DNA of 64,000 nt from Bathynomus jamesi (lineage: Eukaryota > Arthropoda > Malacostraca > Isopoda > Cirolanidae). Shown one piece after another: positions 22,454-33,642 of this stretch. The notes under the pieces are model-generated. The model saw only the letters and a program-made list of their open reading frames with translations. It did no database searches and was not told the DNA's origin. Positions within the stretch are counted from its first letter, which is position 1, and every line of letters starts with the position of its first letter. A program made the translations under genes and the position numbers. The stretch is taken from the NCBI GenBank assembly GCA_023014485.1, contig JAJOZX010009427.1, positions 38,501 to 102,500 of the forward strand, read 5' to 3'.

Positions 22454-23550
22454 TTATAGACACATCACTTCTCAACATAGTCTCCCTGTTTCTCAATACA
22501 CTTAGTCCAGCGATCTACAAGCTTCCTAACATCACAAAAGAATGTTTTTGGCTGTGTGCGTAGCCAGTCATGCACCGCCTCCTTCAGGTCATCATCGCCT
22601 TCCAATCGCTGACCACTCAAAGCGTCTTTTAGTGGCCCAAACAGGTAAAAATCCGAAGGTGCCAGGTCTGGACTGTAGGCTGGATGGTTGAGAACTTCAA
22701 ATTTAAGTTCCTGAAGGCATTTTCTAGTCTGTGCAGCGGTATGAGGGCGCGCATTGTCGTGTAACAGAATAACACCTTCCGACAATCTCCCTCTCCGTTT
22801 TGTGCGAATTGCTTGCTTTAACTCATTCCGAAGCATGTCAGAATACGATGCACTTGTTACTGTAGTTCTACGCTCTAGATAATGTTCAAGGATGAGGCCT
22901 CGTGCCAAAACAGTGTTAGCATAACTTTACCTGCTGACGGCTGCGCTTTGAACTTCCTTGCAACGGGAGATGTTGCATGCTTCCATTGCATGCTCAGTCA
23001 TTTGTTTTCTTGTTCATAGTGATGAATCCAGGTTTCATCTCCAATGATAATGCGCTCCAAAAAGTTTTCACCTTCATTATGATACCGCGCCAAAAGACGA
23101 GAGCAGACGTCCATACGATTACGCTTGTGCTCTTCTGTCAACTGTTTGGGTACCCATCTTGCACAAACCTTATGAAAGCCAAGACTGTCATGAACTATCG
23201 AATAGGTTGACCCTTGACTGATGTCTAATGAAGATGCAATTTCTTTTATTTTTAATCTTCTGTCATCGAAAATCATGGCTCTGACTTCTTCCTGCTTGTC
23301 ACCACTGGTTGAATTTTAAGGGTTTTCCTGAGCGCTGAGCATCTGTCACACATGTCCGACCTTCCTTGAACATTTGAATCCACTCGTACACACTTCGCCG
23401 TGGTAACGCATTATTCCTATACTGAACACATAAACGTGTGTGAATTTCAGCTCCTTTCACACCTTCTGCCCACAAAAAACGAACCACGTATCTCTGTTCT
23501 TCCAGAGTACAAATTGAAAGCGGCGCAGCCATGCTCACTACTTTTTGGAG
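22454..23550 (-). mobile_element. mariner-type transposon (DD34D), limits approximate
   Basis: Holds the transposase below, squeezed between the right end of the CACTA-like element and a hAT derivative. Clear terminal inverted repeats were not seen, so both ends may be truncated. Confidence 0.6.
22465..23538 (-). pseudogene. mariner transposase (DD34D), two frame breaks
   Basis: The N-terminus reads MSMAAPLSICTLEEQRYVVR with a helix-turn-helix (RRSVYEWIQMFKEGR), then SLDISQGSTYSIVHDSLGF. First Asp in IIGDETWIHHYE, second in VILLHDNARPHTA, third in LAPSDFYLFGPL with 34 residues between the last two, the classical mariner spacing. The C-terminal block (LVDRWTKCIEKQGDYVEK) is complete. Frame changes near 23277-23300 and in 22905-22990 separate three open segments. 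All three catalytic Asp are kept. Confidence 0.85.
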
Positions 23551-23716
23551 AGTATATTTAATTACGTATTTAAATACTTTCGTAAAGTATTTAGTATTTG
23601 TAAATACCTGCTTTTAAATACACTTTTAAAATACTTTTTTTTTTAACTTCAATTTTGTGAGGATGTACAGTACTAACCACCCAGTATTTAACTGGTACCA
23701 CAGAGCACAGTAAAAC

Positions 23717-23792
23717 ATTTTTCAAGGTGTTTGTGCTTCCAGAAAGTTCCAGGCTCAGCAAGCTGGAACTTTCTGGAAGCACCTTGAAAAAT
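23717..23792. repeat. Long perfect hairpin inside the hAT derivative
   Basis: About 33-base arms: TTTTTCAAGGTG...CTTCCAGAAAGTTCCAG on one side and CTGGAACTTTCTGGAAG...CACCTTGAAAAA on the other, with a loop of about 9 bases. Confidence 0.75.
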
Positions 23793-23960
23793 GGAACTTC
23801 CAGCCTGTTCTAGTGGCGATTGTCACAAACTCACAGCTGCAGTGCGGCAGCCGGCAGTCTATCCTGAGGCATCGTCATATGTGGTTGTGTAAAGTTCAGC
23901 GCTAACTGTGCAATTAGCCTTAGCCTATTGATCATATTAGACGAGGACAACATTTGTAAC

Positions 23961-24191
23961 ATGGCTGCAGCAAGTGGAAGTGGTGGAAAAGAAGGTGGTA
24001 AAATAGAAGTTGTTGATGGTGGAAATAAAAATAAAAATAGCGAATCACGCCTGCACTCACTTTTTGATGGAAAATATTTCCGAATAACTTCCAGAGATGG
24101 TAGTAGAGTGAGGACTTTATGCCTTCTGTGCCACAAAACAATTGCAGCGTCTACTTCTGCGACGTCTCGATTTTATTTGACTCTAAGCTGA
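23961..24191 (+). pseudogene. BED-finger-like N-terminal exon of a hAT transposase
   Basis: MAAASGSGGKEGGKIEVVDG leads to LFDGKYFRITSRDGSRVRT and LCLLCHKTIAASTSATS. The CxxC half of a BED finger is present, but the His pair expected downstream is missing (RFYLTLS then stop). It matches the 16464-16664 exon in layout. Non-functional as it stands. Confidence 0.55.
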
Positions 24192-24388
24192 TGTTAGTGA
24201 TTTTATGTGCTTTTTGAAAAGTATCTAAATTGTATATGAAGTGTATTTAAATACATTTTAGGAGTAATGTATTTAGTATTTAAATACTTTTTGAAAACCT
24301 GAATTTTATTTAGTATTTAATTACTTTTATTTTCAAGTAATGCATTTTATTATTTAAATACATCTAAAGTATTTACTACCCATGCCTG

Positions 24389-24742
24389 GTGGGAGACTGC
24401 TTTTTAATACATGCTCGATGTGCTGCGTTCCGTTATTCTTTGGTTGGTCATCTCTAACGCCGGCCTCACGTCCTATGTCACTATGCTCATCATTGCTCGC
24501 GCTGTGTCTAATCCGAGCTCTGTCGGATCCTTATAATCTTCGTACTCATGAAGAAATTTCCGCAGAGCCTCTTGGTATAAGATCCTTTTCTCATCAAGTG
24601 ACTTTTCACTGTTTAATAGGTCTATCAATTCGCTTTCCATTCTTTTAAGCCTGCTTTTACGGGGTTCTAGAACCGTGTCTGGACCCTTTGAACTTTGCGG
24701 TGAAGCAACCACCTCGTGCAGAATCACTACCATCTTCTTCAT
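24389..24742 (-). pseudogene. Polinton minus-strand gene, unknown function, partial
   Basis: MKKMVVILHEVVASPQ is followed by a charged helical stretch (LKRMESELIDLLNSEKSLDE, YQEALRKFLHEYEDYKD) and a stop at 24473. Residues after the stop (RPALEMTNQRITERS) still look coding, so the stop may be a decay mutation. The 3' part is cut by the hAT derivative ending at 24388. The N-terminal pattern reminds me of small Polinton proteins with an acidic coiled region, but I cannot name it. It shares strand and neighbourhood with the ATPase relic. Confidence 0.45.
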
Positions 24743-24757
24743 TATATTAATCTAGTC

Positions 24758-25129
24758 CAGTGGTTCCCAACCTGGGGTCCCCGGACCCCTGGGGGTCCGC
24801 GGAGGTAGTACTGGGGGTCCGTGAGCTTTCAATATTTCGAGAGGCTCCAATGGAAATCGTACATTTATCCACGATAAGGGCGCTCAGGCTAAAATTTCAA
24901 GTTTCCTTTCTCTTGGCTGGAATTATTAATACTTTTTTAATACGCTGTATTTTAATTGCATACTCAACTATATGTCCTTTATTTGATAGTGAAAAATGAG
25001 AAAACGAGTTAATTATTAGTTAATAAAAACAGTTTGTTTGGTAGACAGAATCTTTCAAAAACATGGGGTCCGTGGGAAAAAAATAAAAATAAAAGGGGTC
25101 CTTTGTGGTGAAAAGGTTGGGAACCACTG
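24758..25129. mobile_element. 372-bp hAT MITE with 8-bp TSD
   Basis: Ends CAGTGGTTCCCAACCTGG and (reverse complement of the right end) CAGTGGTTCCCAACCTTT form an inverted repeat. The direct repeat ATCTAGTC flanks it at 24750-24757 and 25130-25137. GGGGTCC blocks are repeated near both ends. No coding. Confidence 0.9.
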
Positions 25130-25137
25130 ATCTAGTC

Positions 25138-25408
25138 AGTAATGGTCCCAAAACTGAAAATAAGATTGGGAGGAATGACCCCTGTTTGTACAATAATTCG
25201 CTTTTTCTTTCCCACAGTTTGACTTTTACGAGCGAGCGTACATATTATGTTTTTGTAACGACGTAGGCGAGCCTTCTGAGGTGATTTCATTGGTAATTAC
25301 ATTTTATAACATTAAGGCAGATTTTACAGATGCATTTTAAAAAGTCCGAGTCGATATTTTTAACAAACATCTGCTGCAATGTCCAGGGCAATCAATGATA
25401 GATTTTTA
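25138..25408. other. Polinton spacer downstream of the ATPase
   Basis: No frame with family resemblance. A stretch with a pyrimidine tract and CCCACAG near 25215 is the only feature. Confidence 0.5.
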
Positions 25409-26066
25409 TTAATTCACGGTATTTCTGTAGCCTATTTTCCATTCTGGAATATACACCGTTTCAGGCTCGTTTGGGAATATATTCGTTCTTAGAAGCACCC
25501 TAAACGTGTTTCGCGGGTAAGGTCACAAAGCAAATATCCGTAACGTTGACTTGTAGCTTCTTTATAAACTTCCAAAAACAACTTACGCTGATTCGGGAAC
25601 AATTAATTGGCTAATACCCCAATTTGTGATACATCTGTGACACGTTGCGCGAATAAGACTAGATATTGTGTATTTAACGACACATCGTGCATGTATCTAT
25701 TTTTGAAAAATAGATTCTGATTGATGAAGAATACGCTTATGTTAAGATGGTGGGAGAACTGTAAATGTCTCGGCAAACGTTTTATGCATTCCCAACACGA
25801 AATCGTCAATTACAATGACTGTATGCTCATTTCCCTTTAACGAATTAACGTCATATACACCTTTGTGAACAAAATACCATCTTGGTACTCGTTGAACACT
25901 GACTGGTACGTCGAATAGCACCATATTATTTATGCACAAATTTTGAGAACATCTCCCCCTTATCTTTAATGATTTTAAGCATAAACACAGTTTTACCGCA
26001 TCCAGTAGGGCCAGATATAATACACGTGGACGGGCTCGTGAACCTGAATTTTTCTACAGATGCCAT
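25409..26066 (-). pseudogene. Polinton packaging ATPase (FtsK/HerA type), broken
   Basis: The minus-strand ATG at 26066 starts MASVEKFRF. Walker A (ISGPTGCGKT, about 25990-26016) and Walker B (TVIVIDDF, about 25800-25825) are intact. Downstream blocks YLVLFAQR, YGYLLCDL and FRVLLRTNIFP follow the order of Polinton ATPases, ending at the stop at 25409. The length of about 219 codons is near the family's usual size. In life it would pump DNA into a capsid. At least three frame changes (near 25935, 25745-25760, 25500) break it. This is the best evidence that the element once had a packaging module. Confidence 0.75.
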
Positions 26067-26146
26067 CTCTAATACGTCACACCCTTAAGTGGAGCATTTA
26101 CAAAATATAATAAAAATTTAAGTGATGTTCCTCATATTCTACAAAC

Positions 26147-27046
26147 TTGTTTTTCCTCTTCTTCCACAGAACCGTGAATGACGATGAGGTACAGCACCCC
26201 ATCATCGATATTAAAGACGACCCCGATGACAGTGTTGTTGTGGTTAAAGACTCCGCCCCCGCTGACGAACCCTCACCAGCGACACCTGTAACTCCACCAC
26301 GTGGCAGTTCAAAGCGGAGGCACGACGATGAAGAACCTTCCACGTCAGATATAAAACATGCCAGGAGTGCACCGGTTGCTAAACCCCCAGTAATAGAGCC
26401 CCAGTCCTCTACGTCCTACGACACAACCCCCACGCTAGCTCCCTCCTCAATTAAAGTTGTACCCCCTTATTCCTGTCCAATTCCGGGTACATCCTCCACA
26501 TCAGCAGGTTCTCGCTCTGTAGAGGAAGGTATAACATTCGAACTGGTGCACACCGCTAACCCCACCCCGGCCCTGACTAGAAATCGGTATATAGTCAGGG
26601 TTGACCCTGGAACCCTGTATAGCAACGGTGTTGAACACGGACTGCTGCGCGTAGTTGAACGTATTGTGGAGTTTGCCCTTCAGAACCGCGACGAACGTGA
26701 AATCAGGACGAGGTTGTCCTTCGGGTTCGGGTCAGATGACGGGGATGCAGATGATTTTTGGGTAGTAATACCATTCAGACGCTTGGCAGCTCTTGATATA
26801 GAATATATCTTGGGCCGTATAATGCAGGCCTCTCAAAGTAGTATCGCTTTCAACATGGACAACTTCACGATAGATATTGACGGAATATTCCGTGTTGCGG
26901 GTCATAGTGCCACACCTTATACTCTTAACTTCAATTCTCAGGCTATTTACAGACGGCATATAAACGCCGATCGTGGTTGGGGCTTTATAGCAATAGTCTT
27001 GGCCCATATGTTTACTGTGCTAAATACACGGGCCCAAAAAATTTGA
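26147..27046 (+). CDS. Polinton ORF upstream of PolB, possible polymerase N-terminal region
   Basis: A 299-codon open frame. The first few residues (MFFLFFH) are translated pyrimidine tract and CAG, so the true protein probably starts elsewhere or is spliced at 26170. Next come an acidic, Pro/Ser/Thr-rich low-complexity region (about residues 10-130) and a folded-looking part (FELVHTANPTPALTRNRYIV, DDFWVVIPFRRLAALDIEYI, GWGFIAIVLAHMF). The strand, spacing and position match the N-terminal domain that precedes PolB in Polintons, and coding signs continue through 27047-27174 in other frames. Function not established. Confidence 0.5.
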   Translation: MFFLFFHRTVNDDEVQHPIIDIKDDPDDSVVVVKDSAPADEPSPATPVTPPRGSSKRRHDDEEPSTSDIKHARSAPVAKPPVIEPQSSTSYDTTPTLAPSSIKVVPPYSCPIPGTSSTSAGSRSVEEGITFELVHTANPTPALTRNRYIVRVDPGTLYSNGVEHGLLRVVERIVEFALQNRDEREIRTRLSFGFGSDDGDADDFWVVIPFRRLAALDIEYILGRIMQASQSSIAFNMDNFTIDIDGIFRVAGHSATPYTLNFNSQAIYRRHINADRGWGFIAIVLAHMFTVLNTRAQKI

Positions 27047-29767
27047 TTGCCTACGGTTGTGCACCGTGCTCGTAAAGTGGCTTCAGATTGCAAGCTTGAG
27101 TTTGATTGTAATATAGGTCCTGAAGAGCTGAGAAGGGTAGATCAGTAAGTGAATGTTCGTAAGTTGTATTTCGAATGGATGATCGTCGTAGGACTGTGTA
27201 TATTTTTAAAAGCTGTGTGAGAGATCGCGCGAGACCTCTACTTATTTTAGAACTGTCAGGGTCAATGTATCTCCCCATCCGCAATATAAGGGACCTTTAC
27301 GCGAGTTATGATAAAAGTCGAAAATATGGACGGCATCATGATTTGTGTGAGGGATGTCTCGAGTTTGCGGATGATATAGTGAAGCATTGTAAGGAATGTC
27401 ACATGGTATGTGAGCAGTGTAAGCAGTGTAAAAGCTCCAAATGTGAAAGTCGTGTAGTTGAAGCTGAGAAGAGGGAATGTAATGTGTGCAGACGTACATT
27501 TTTCAATAATAAATGCTTTGAGCTACATAAGTCAATTGGCACTTGCAGGAAAATGAGAATCTGTGAATGTGGTATGTTTCATATGATGGATAATTGGGGG
27601 AAATTCAAGCATAAATGTCATGAAATTCACTGTCCTACATGCCATGAGAAATATAAGGCGGACGGAGTAAAGCATGTATGTTATATGAAAGATGCTAAGC
27701 CTAAAAATAAACCCTGTATAACCGTGTGCTACGATATAGAAACTTACACAAACCCTGAAACAAAAGAGGTTCACCCACATTTACTTGTAAGCCAGACTAT
27801 TTGCGATGAGTGCATGGAAGTCGAGTGTGATGAGTGTCACAAATGTAGTAAACGGAAAAACGTTTTTAAAACGATCGCACACGACAGTCCCGTGAAACTC
27901 TTTGTATCCTATATTGTCAAGTTAGAGGACAAGTTAAAAAAATTACTGTGTATATTCTTGCCCATAACGGGGAAAATTTTGACACACAATTCCTTTATAA
28001 GGAACTGCTTGAGCACGAGTCATCAGAAATATTCACGGGTGATCCCCTGAAAAGAGGAAACAAACTTATACAGATGCAAATAAGAGGTAATGTTCAGCTT
28101 AAAGATACTTTATTATTCACACTTTGTAAACTAGCCAAGCTACCCAAGGTGATGGGTGTAGCCGCCGAAGTTTCAAAAGAGTATTTCCCTTACACTTTCC
28201 TCACTAGCGACACTTTACGTAATGAGCGTGACGATTTTGACTGCTACTACAACAGTTTTAATGAAACTAATCCTTACAATATAGTTGATGAATGTGAGCG
28301 TTATTGCGTGAATGATGTGAGCGTGCTTAGAGTATGTTTCCAGGCCTCTAGAAGGATGTACATAAACCGTTTCAACTGCAATCCGTTGCAATTCGCAATC
28401 ACACTCGCCTCATTGTGCTTTACTGTGTTCAAGAACAATTTCATGCCTAAAGACACTTTAGCCGTCATTCACAGAAACAACCCTCGCAGTTATGGGCACA
28501 AGGCTATTTACTGGCTCATACACATACAGCAGCAGACCGGAGTATACATAAAATACGCCCGCAACAAGGGAGAATACCCGTTAACGTCAATGGTCATGTT
28601 TTTTGGGTTGATGGTCTAAGCGAAAACCGTGCCACTGGTGAGAAGACTGTGTACTCCTTTAACGGTTGCTGGTGGCATGGATGCCCACGTTCCGAGTGTG
28701 GAATCGTAGGAGATATCCACGGTAGATCTCCTGTCGACAGTCTTACATGGACCCGCACCTGCGATCAACTTATAGGCACCCAGTTCACTCACAAGATCTT
28801 GTGGGAGCATGAGTATGATGCACGGATGGAAACAGATGGACAGTACCGTGAAGAAATAAACACGATCAAGCGTTCAATGGTGTTGGATCCTCTCAAATGC
28901 GGTGATAGCGTGTTCGGAGGGCGTACAAACCCATTCAAGCTATACTTCCCACCTACCTAGGGCGTGAAACTCCATTACTACGACTTCTGTTCTTTATATC
29001 CCTACGTGATGAAGAGCAATCCGTACCCCGTAGGTGCACCTGAAACACTGTTGGACCTGACCTGCCCACCATCGAGGTGTTCTCAACAAATTTGAACAAG
29101 TACTATTTCGGTCTTTCTTTCGTAGACGTGCTTCCCCCTCGCGATTTATGGATGCCGATCTTACCCGTCGTTATAGATCACAAATTCATGTTTCTCCTGT
29201 GCGCGAAGGGCGCAGAGGAGAATAATGGGTCCTGTAATCACACAACCAACCAGCGGAAGATCAGAGGTCTATATACAAGTCCTGAGCTGTCCCTAGCCGT
29301 CCGCCATGGTTACAGAATATTGAAGATATATGAGATGAGGAGGTTTCAGAAACTCCCCAACCTTTTCACGCCGTTTATAAATACTTTTTTGAAAGATAAA
29401 TTAGAAGCATCAGGATACCCGAGAGGGGTTGAGAGCGAGGGTGAAAAATCGGCTTATATTCAGCGTTACCGTGAAGGAGATACAACTTGACCGGGCCCAA
29501 GTTGTTAAGAACCCTGGCAAGCGCTTTAGTGCAAAGTTGTGCCTAAATAGTCTTTGGGGAAAATTTGCACAGAATACAGGCAAGGGGAACGTTCACCTAG
29601 CCCAAAGTTATAGTAAAGTCTGAGATTATGCCAACGCCCCGATAAAGAGGTCATGGAGATCGTGAATGTTGGTAACAGGTACATAATAAAGTACATCACC
29701 GAATTGGCCACAGATATCTCACGTGTTACAAACATACCTGTAGCCAGCTTCACAACGGCATGTGCAT
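27047..29767 (+). pseudogene. Polinton protein-primed type-B DNA polymerase, 5' part
   Basis: Encodes the element's replicative polymerase. A Cys-rich region (CEGC, CKEC, CEQC, CNVCRR) at about 27340-27700 precedes the 3'-5' exonuclease motifs: CYDIETY (about 27728), HNGENFD (27963-27983) and YCVNDVSVL (about 28300). Palm motif A is DFCSLYP (28982-29002) and motif B is KLCLNSLWGKF (29534-29566). Breaks: frameshifts near 27945, 28585, 29070 and 29480, and stops at about 28960 and 29622. The gene is then cut at 29767 by a hAT transposon, with the remainder at 32953. Confidence 0.9.
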
Positions 29768-32700
29768 TAGGGTGTGTCAATTTTGTTAACTTTTTCAAAT
29801 CAATTTTGGTAGTAAAAATATAGTGTCTTTTCATGTCAAAACTTGAAATTGGCCAACCAAATTAAATAAAATAACCCTTACCTACATCAATTTTACCTTA
29901 AAGTTTCAGAAATTGACTCTTTTACTAAATAATAGGACATAAATTGATTAACTATTCATCTGTCACAGAATTATCCCACTGATCGCATATGGAGTGTTTT
30001 CAAGGTCATATAGTTGTACAATGTACAAGTTACAACATGAATAGAACTGTCCCTCACTCTCAGTCCTCAGTTACCTCTTAGATGTCATAGATGGTGGTTT
30101 GCTGTTATTGCTCTTGTACCTACTTCATAGTTATTCTACTAGACGAATACTACAGTTTAACTGTAAGTATGGATTATTGATTATTACAATTATTTATTAT
30201 TATCATATTCTTCTGTCTAATTATGTTGTAATCCCATGAAATATTTTTTTATTGATTTTAGAACATCGAATGACTAAACTTTGAAACATCGTAATTGATA
30301 TAAAATACTTAAATGTTTTTCTTTTCTTTTCAGATATTCCTAAGATGCCAAAATTGAAGACAAGAGGTCAGTCGTCATGCCATTTGAGCCTGTTAGTCGG
30401 TACAGGCAAGGAGCTTCCCGTATCAGAACTACCAACAGTGCGAGACATGCTGAGACTACGGTTACTCCTTCGTGAACAAAATACAAAGGATAGAAGGAAC
30501 TACACAGAGAAAGAGCTCATAAGGGACATGATTCCCCCTCTTCTGCATCAGTGGAAAAAAGCTAATGTGTTATTCAAACCACCTGTACTCAATCAGTATA
30601 GAACTATTGAGCTAAAATTAACAAAGCTGTGGCACAAAGCAGTTGAGACATCACTTGGTAAAGGAAAACTAGCAAAGAAAAATAAATTCCTGCACACACT
30701 TGATACTCTTCTTGACATTTTTAACTGCCAGTGTCCCATAGAGTTGTGTTCTGAAGCCAATTGTTCTCCCTCATGCAGAAGAGAACCTCACCCTCACATT
30801 GATTGTCGCTGTCCTCGTGAGAAGAAGATCGCTGTTTTGGAGCTGGCTTTCATAAAGGCGCAGAGAACAAAGGCAGGAGGCCAAGGAAGTATGCAGATTG
30901 GTTCGGCAGACTATTCAGAAACCAAAAACAGATTGTTATTGCTAAGAAAAAAGAGAAAATCCGAGAGAGAGAAGAAAGGAAGAAAAAGAAGAGTGAAGAA
31001 ACCACCCAAAGAGATGAAGAGCTCTATCAAGAGGCTTCTCACTTCTTTGAAAGCTCTTCAGATGAACAGAAAGAAGCAACATCAGATGATAGCTCCAAAA
31101 TGCCATCTGAACCTTCGCCGAAGAGAATGAAATACAACACTAAAGACATCTCAAACATTGCCCTTGCCAGTATTCGCCACCATACGGGGCTACGAGAGAC
31201 TGCAGAGATTGCCACTGCCGCTTGGATAGATGCAGGCCTCATCAGCCGAGAGGATACATCCTTAGTGATAGATCATAATAAGATAAGAAGAGCACAAGAA
31301 AAAATAATGAAGGAAATATCTGATCAGCATGAAAAAAATTTGAAGGAGGAAGGTCTCTCTTGCCTTTTGTTTGATGGAAGAAGAGATGACACAAAAGTTC
31401 TCCTAGAGGTAGAGGGAATGGACAGAAAGTTTCCCGGTCTCATCAAAGAAGAACACTACTCTGTGTGTTCCAAACCTGGTGGCCGCTATTTGTTTCACTT
31501 TGTTCCTGAAGCAGAAGTAGAAGGCAAGAAACATGCAGAGGCAATTGCTGATCAAATAATGTTAGCTTCAAGAAAGAAGACGTGACAGTTCACTGCAGGC
31601 CGTTGGTGGAGACTCAACTGCGGTGAACACTGGATGGCAGGGCAGTGTTATGACGCATTTAGAGAAAAACTTGGAAGAAGGCTTGTTTGGATTGTATGTG
31701 ATTTGCACACAGAGGAACTACCTCTTCGTCGTCTCATCCAGGAACTTGATGGTCCTACAAAGAGCAACAACAAGTGGTCAGGCCCCCTTGGCAACATGCT
31801 AGATGAAACAACGGAATTAGAAATAAATACAAAATTTCCAAAGGTCGAAGTAGGCCCTCCCCTTCCAGTGTTGTCTGAAGAAGTTATCAAAGACCTCAGC
31901 ACGGATCAATCTTACGCTTATCGTATTGTTCAAGCAATCAGATCAGGAGAGTTGCCTCAAAATCTGGCTCTCTTGGAGATTGGACCCGTAAGTCACAGCG
32001 ATTCGTTTCTGCAGGATTTGGGTTTCCAAACATGCACTGAAGGGCAAAATGCTACAGCATTTGATGTTGATTGTTGAATTTATTATTGGGTTTTATCTTC
32101 CTCACTGGTTCAATGTAAAACTTAATCCAATGTGGATGGAGAGGCCCAACCAAATCTTGTTTCAATTACAGCTACTGAGAACCCAAAGGAAAGTAGTGGT
32201 GGACATCGTGTTACCTGTGGTGAGAAGGTCCGCTTGGTATGCTAGGCCAGAGACAGTTTTGCAAGCAATACTCTGCAGCCAATGTACCAAAGAGCGAACT
32301 GAGGCTGTGGAAATCATTCTAAAGCTTAGAGGAACATCACTAGATGATGACCAGCTAGGAGACTGCTCTGTTCAGACAAGGAAGGTACCTTCGATAAACG
32401 TCAATACCACGAAATTGTCAGAATTAGTTAACTTGAGTTCGGAAGTTTTGGAGCCACCACTGACAACATGTATAACAAACAAAGAATTAACACAACTTAA
32501 AGAGGCCCCAATGCAAGTGCCAAAGTGGCCTTCTCACACTCAGAGTGTGGAGAGATGTGTGAAAATGGTCACAGAAGCAGCTAGTCAAGTTTACAGTCAT
32601 GAGAGGCGAGAAGGCTACATCAAAGCGCAAGTAGCAAGCCGAATGCTGATGTCAAGGAACCGCAGCAAAAAGGACATGACTGCATTGGTTACTTTCAAAT

Positions 32701-32944
32701 AAAGACTCTGAATGATATCTTATTGCCACTTTAAATGTTGATAGGATGTTTGCGCACATTTGTTATTTTGTTACGAATTTACAGAAAAAATTGAATTTTT
32801 GAATTAAAATTGATGTAGGTAGGAGTTATTTTTTATTGTTTTTGAAGCAAGGATATTATTTTGTATGCCAAATGATTACATTAAATTGCTACCAAATCAC
32901 ATGATTTTCAATTTAGTCATTTCACCCCCAAAATTGACACCCTA
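29768..32944 (+). mobile_element. 3.2-kb hAT-type transposon inserted in Polinton PolB
   Basis: Ends TAGGGTGTGTCAATTTTG and (right, inverted) TAGGGTGTCAATTTTG match. The 8-bp direct repeat ATGTGCAT flanks it (29760-29767, 32945-32952). Removing the element and one repeat restores the polymerase reading frame across the site, which proves the boundaries. The 8-bp duplication points to hAT; the coding gene is not a type I can place with certainty. Confidence 0.85.
30345..32702 (+). pseudogene. Putative transposase of the 29768 element, frameshifted
   Basis: The first ATG (MPKLKTRGQSS) follows a good acceptor (TTTCTTTTCAG near 30332) and there is a donor (GTAAGTATGG) near 30162, so a 5' UTR intron is likely. 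Seen in order: a zinc-binding-like Cys/His block (FNCQCPIELC, CSPSCRREPHPHIDCRC), a basic stretch, CLLFDGRRDDTKVL, GGDSTAVNTGW near 31610, CDLHTEELPLRRLIQELDGP, and the C-terminal VPKWPSHTQSVERCVKMVTE. The acidic residues in FDGRRDD, GGDS and the terminal E are candidate catalytic positions. Frame changes near 31110, 31590-31660 and 32050. The family is common in arthropod genomes but usually unnamed. Confidence 0.65.
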
Positions 32945-32952
32945 ATGTGCAT

Positions 32953-33452
32953 GCATCAAGCTTTGGGGACTACTGCTTTCTCTTGGGCGGAGGGTGCTGT
33001 ACGCTGACACAGATAGCGTAATATTCACAAAGAGGGAGGGTGAATACATGCCGCCTATTGGGGAATTCCTCGGAGAGTTGACTGATGAGATCAAGGATGA
33101 GTATGGCGATGGTGCATACGCTGACTCCTTTGTATCAACAGGGCCAAAAACTTATGGGGTGCGGGTGAGGGTGGGGAAAGAGCTGAAATATATCGTGAAG
33201 GCGAAGGGGATCACGCTTAACCTGGTGAAGCGACGGGTCGTTAACTTTGACTCGTTGAAGGAGCTAGTGTGCTTAGAAGATGAGGGTGACCAACCACTCC
33301 AACTGACTGTAGGCACCCACAGTTTTCGGGCACAGAAACTGGGGTGTGTGAAGGAACTTAGGGGCACAAAGATGTGTCGTAAAACCTATAAGAAACGTTA
33401 CCAGGTGCCTGGCACCTATAATACCGTACCCTTTGGGTACCATAGTACCTGA
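32953..33452 (+). pseudogene. Polinton type-B DNA polymerase, 3' part
   Basis: Continues the polymerase after the hAT insertion: IKLWGLLLSLGRRVLYADTD holds palm motif C (YADTDS, 33000-33017), which binds the second catalytic metal. Next comes a thumb-like region and the normal C-terminal KTYKKRYQVPGTYNTVPFGY, ending at the stop at 33452. This 3' part is uninterrupted. Palm motifs A, B and C are all present across the two parts. Confidence 0.9.
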
Positions 33453-33535
33453 ATGTTATATGTCTATTGCTAACGATATGTTTATTTATTACATATATTT
33501 GAATATGTAAATGTTTCAATTAGGGTTTCATTTTC

Positions 33536-33570
<35 letters not shown>

Positions 33571-33642
33571 ATGTACAGGAAAAAGTCCTAAGCTTCGCCC
33601 ACTGTAAGACCAATCAAAGGGTCACGTGACCCCTGCTACTAC
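33453..33642. other. Spacer with (GT)n microsatellite
   Basis: (GT)n at 33540-33567. The rest shows no feature. Confidence 0.7.

Larger units (their letters stand above)
23551..24388 (+). mobile_element. hAT derivative with BED-like ORF, 5' end missing
   Basis: The right end, read inward, is CAGGCATGGGTAGTAAATAC, close to the 16264 element end (CAGAGCTGGGCAATAAATAC). Subterminal TATTTAAATAC units are shared. The left terminus is absent because the mariner lies there. A strong hairpin sits at 23717-23792. Confidence 0.6.
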
